From contig NZ_JACHJQ010000009.1 of NCBI RefSeq assembly GCF_014203735.1, positions 186,001 to 250,000 on the forward strand: a stretch of 64,000 nucleotides of DNA, given 5' to 3'. The notes below the pieces were generated by a model. The model had not been told where the DNA came from. It made no database searches and saw only the letters and a program-made list of their open reading frames with translations. This document shows, piece after piece, positions 62,342 through 64,000 of this stretch (position 1 is its first letter; every line of letters starts with the position of its first letter). Origin of the DNA: Actinophytocola algeriensis (GTDB lineage Bacteria > Actinomycetota > Actinomycetes > Mycobacteriales > Pseudonocardiaceae). The translations under genes were made by a program, and so were the position numbers.

Positions 62342-63213
62342 GAGGGTGTCTCACGTGGCCTCTTTGCGGAGTTTCTTGTAGCAGGTGAGGGCGGCGGCGA
62401 GGGCGAGGAAGGCGCTGAAGTGGTTGGCATAGCGTTCGTATCGGATGGTGAGTCTGCGGTAACCGAACAACCATGCGATCGATCGTTCGATCACCCAACG
62501 GTGTTTGCCCAGCTTCTTGCTGGTCTCGATGCCTTTGCGGGCGATCCGGACGGTGATGCCGCGGTCGCGGACCCACGTCCGCAGTTCGGCGTGGTCGTAG
62601 GCCTTGTCGGCGTGCAGTTTTGCGGGGTTTGCGCCGACGAGGCCGCGTCGGAACTTGATCGCTGGGATCGCTCGGATCAGAGGTTTGAGGGCGTCGGCGT
62701 CGTTGGTGTTCGCGGCGGACACGGCCACTGACAGCGGCACTCCGGCGCGGTCGGACAGCACATGGATCTTCGAGCCGGGTTTGCCTCGGTCGACCGGGCT
62801 CGGTCCGGTCAGAGATCCCCTTTTTGGCCCTGACGGATGCTCCGTCCAGGACTGCGCGCGACCAGTCGATCAACCCTTGGCTGCCCAACTCGTCGAGCAC
62901 CGCATGGTGCAACCGGCGCCACAGACCGGCTTTGGTCCACTCGCTGAACCGGCGATACGCCGTGGGCACCGTGACCCCGAACGACGGAGGCAGCAAGCGC
63001 CAGGAACACCCGCTGGTCAGCACGAACACGATCGCGGTGAGCACAGCACGGTCGTCCACCGGTGTCGTCCCGCCGCCCTGCGGCCGCGGATCGAACCCCG
63101 GAATCAACGGCTCCGCCAACGCCCACAACTCGTCCGGCACCACCGCCGCGACAACTCATCAACCACAAGACCGGATCATGACAGATCAAGATCAATCCAC
63201 GTGAGACACCCTC
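62342..63213 (-). mobile_element. IS5-family (IS427-like) insertion sequence, 872 bp
   Basis: The ends GAGGGTGTCTCACGTGG (from 62342) and CCACGTGAGACACCCTC (to 63213) are perfect 17-bp inverted repeats. The 3-bp target duplication TTA flanks both sides (62339-62341 and 63214-63216). Intact ends and duplication suggest a fairly recent insertion just downstream of the TIR/SLATT operon. Confidence 0.92.
62351..63143 (-). pseudogene. IS5-family transposase, frameshifted
   Basis: The first part (63143 to about 62825) encodes MVPDELWALAEPLIPG, the N-terminal DUF4096 domain with RLLPPSFGV, to LDGASVRAKKG. The second (to 62351) continues in another frame with SLTGPSPVDRGKPGSKIHVLSD, DKAYDHAELR, and ends in IERSIAWLFGYRRLTIRYER. 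The two frames meet at a run of five A and four G on the minus strand (62817-62825). A single extra base there explains the shift. It could be mutation, sequencing error or frameshifting. Confidence 0.85.
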
Positions 63214-63216
63214 TTA

Positions 63217-63759
63217 GCGGGCGTAGGAAAGCGTGTCAGAGGTCGAACAAGGCGTCGAGTGGCCACTCTTGACGCGGACGAGACGTCGCCACCACTGAGG
63301 AGGAGATCAGAGGAGGGGCGGTATCGGATCGTGCGTGCGATCGCCTGTACTGAGGTGCCTATTGCGCGCGATGATCCGAAACACGAAGACCTGCGGCCGA
63401 CCTGCTATGGCGCACCGTGGCTGGTAGTTCGCAAGGGCTGCCCAGGCGAAAGGTATCGCTGCCCGTCGAGTCGCTGCTCGTCGCCCGCTCAGCCGCCGAC
63501 CGGAAGCCGGCGGGCACACCATCGGAAGCAGATGCCGGTGGATGTCAGGGCTGACGCCAGCGCGCGGCCGTTGCCGAAGCAACGGTTGCCCTCTACTCAG
63601 ACACCCGAGACGTTGAAACGTTGACCCTTGTCGACACCTACACGATTGCCGTCCCGCCGACGTTTATCACGCAGTGTGGTGGTCGGACGCGCTCGATGGT
63701 TGACAATGTGCACGGGTTGGGCCACCAGATGCGGCTCGGGCAGCCGCTAGCGTCGGCGC
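63217..63759. other. Gene-free stretch after the IS
   Basis: I see no supported gene. Reading frames on both strands (for instance near 63259-63624 and 63307-63582) lack ribosome sites and recognisable motifs. Confidence 0.4.
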
Positions 63760-64000
63760 GTGGACGTCTGGGCTGCTCGTGCGTACGCCAACGGGCTCGG
63801 GAGCGATCGGGCCGCGACCGTCAAGCGCGGCCGTCGAACGGGTGGTCGCGCTCCAGGGGCAGGACGTCCGCGCCACGCGGCTCGCGGTGCGGGCGCGGAC
63901 CGACGGGCTCACCGCGGACGACGTGGACGCCGCCGTCGCGCGCGGAGACGTGGTGCGGACCTGGGCCATGCGCGGAACGCTGCACCTCCTCGCCGCCGGT
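63760..64000 (+). pseudogene. Winged-helix (HTH_42/YcaQ-like) DNA-binding protein, frameshifted and cut by the window end
   Basis: From GTG 63760 the reading VDVWAARAYANGLGSDRAAT has the look of the family's N terminus. The continuation AAVERVVALQGQDVRATRLAVRARTDGLTADDVDAAVARGDVVRTWAMRGTLHLLAAG is in the next frame. The shift lies about 63820-63840. The RTWAMRGTLHLL motif is diagnostic for HTH_42 proteins (AlkX/YcaQ-like DNA glycosylase relatives). Host-like GC content returns here. An in-frame GTG at 63779 would give an intact but shorter start. Confidence 0.65.

Noticed and set aside
62817-62830. Programmed -1 frameshifting in the IS5 transposase
   Set aside because: A -1 slip at the A run leads to a stop within four codons; the second part lies in the +1 frame instead.

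Overview
This window is a high-GC actinomycete chromosome segment, most likely from the Pseudonocardiales. That placement rests on gene content, not on a phylogeny. The content is a 14-gene nuo operon with Rex-like operators, a two-subunit 2-oxoacid:ferredoxin oxidoreductase of the type that replaces 2-oxoglutarate dehydrogenase in actinobacteria, a SARP/AfsR-type regulator, DivIVA-like and sunset-domain proteins, frequent GTG/TTG starts, and rare TTA codons.

Layout. 1-2089: end of a MoxR ATPase/DUF58/membrane-protein cluster. 2168-3711: type II NADH dehydrogenase and an unusual tRNA with a UAA anticodon. 3915-7180: an ArsR-controlled run of small enzymes (SRPBCC, PPOX-fold, DUF899), an alpha/beta hydrolase and an F420-type flavin reductase-like protein. 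7227-14591: a coiled-coil DivIVA-like protein, a two-domain acyl-CoA reductase-like SDR, a NodB-like deacetylase, a Bax-inhibitor-1 protein, a DUF5937 ArsR regulator and an MFS exporter. 14697-31075: nuoABCDEFGHIJKLMN with a regulatory region and a strong terminator. 31090-38714: a VOC protein, a polyprenyl diphosphate synthase (plausibly for the menaquinone tail), two sunset-domain proteins, and korBA. Complex I, NDH-2, the prenyl synthase and the KOR enzyme together form a respiratory/TCA neighbourhood. 38850-53123: an assortment of enzymes and regulators: enoyl-CoA hydratase, Lrp plus dimethylargininase, a CPT-like kinase, a DHFR-like protein, a SARP regulator, an HTH/MFS pair, TetR plus amidase, a siderophore-interacting protein, HtpX, RmlA and YajQ.

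53255-64000 is accessory DNA. An intact tRNA-Tyr gene at 53255 is followed 3.9 kb later by a copy of its 3' half, which marks a decayed integrative island. The island holds transposase fragments, a small nonautonomous element inserted in an IS30 remnant, two hypothetical genes and a double-DUF3592 membrane protein. Beyond it lies a visibly AT-richer operon (58297-62260): a Gfo/Idh/MocA sugar oxidoreductase, a DegT-type sugar aminotransferase, a protein fusing a degenerate sigma54-activator-like AAA+ domain to a C-terminal TIR domain, and a two-helix DUF4231/SLATT membrane protein. The first three genes are tightly packed and the fourth follows after 39 bp. TIR plus a SLATT-type membrane effector suggests a Thoeris/CBASS-like conflict system, here combined with sugar-nucleotide enzymes. 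This is the best candidate in the window for an undescribed system. An IS5-type insertion with a broken transposase and a frameshifted winged-helix gene close the window.
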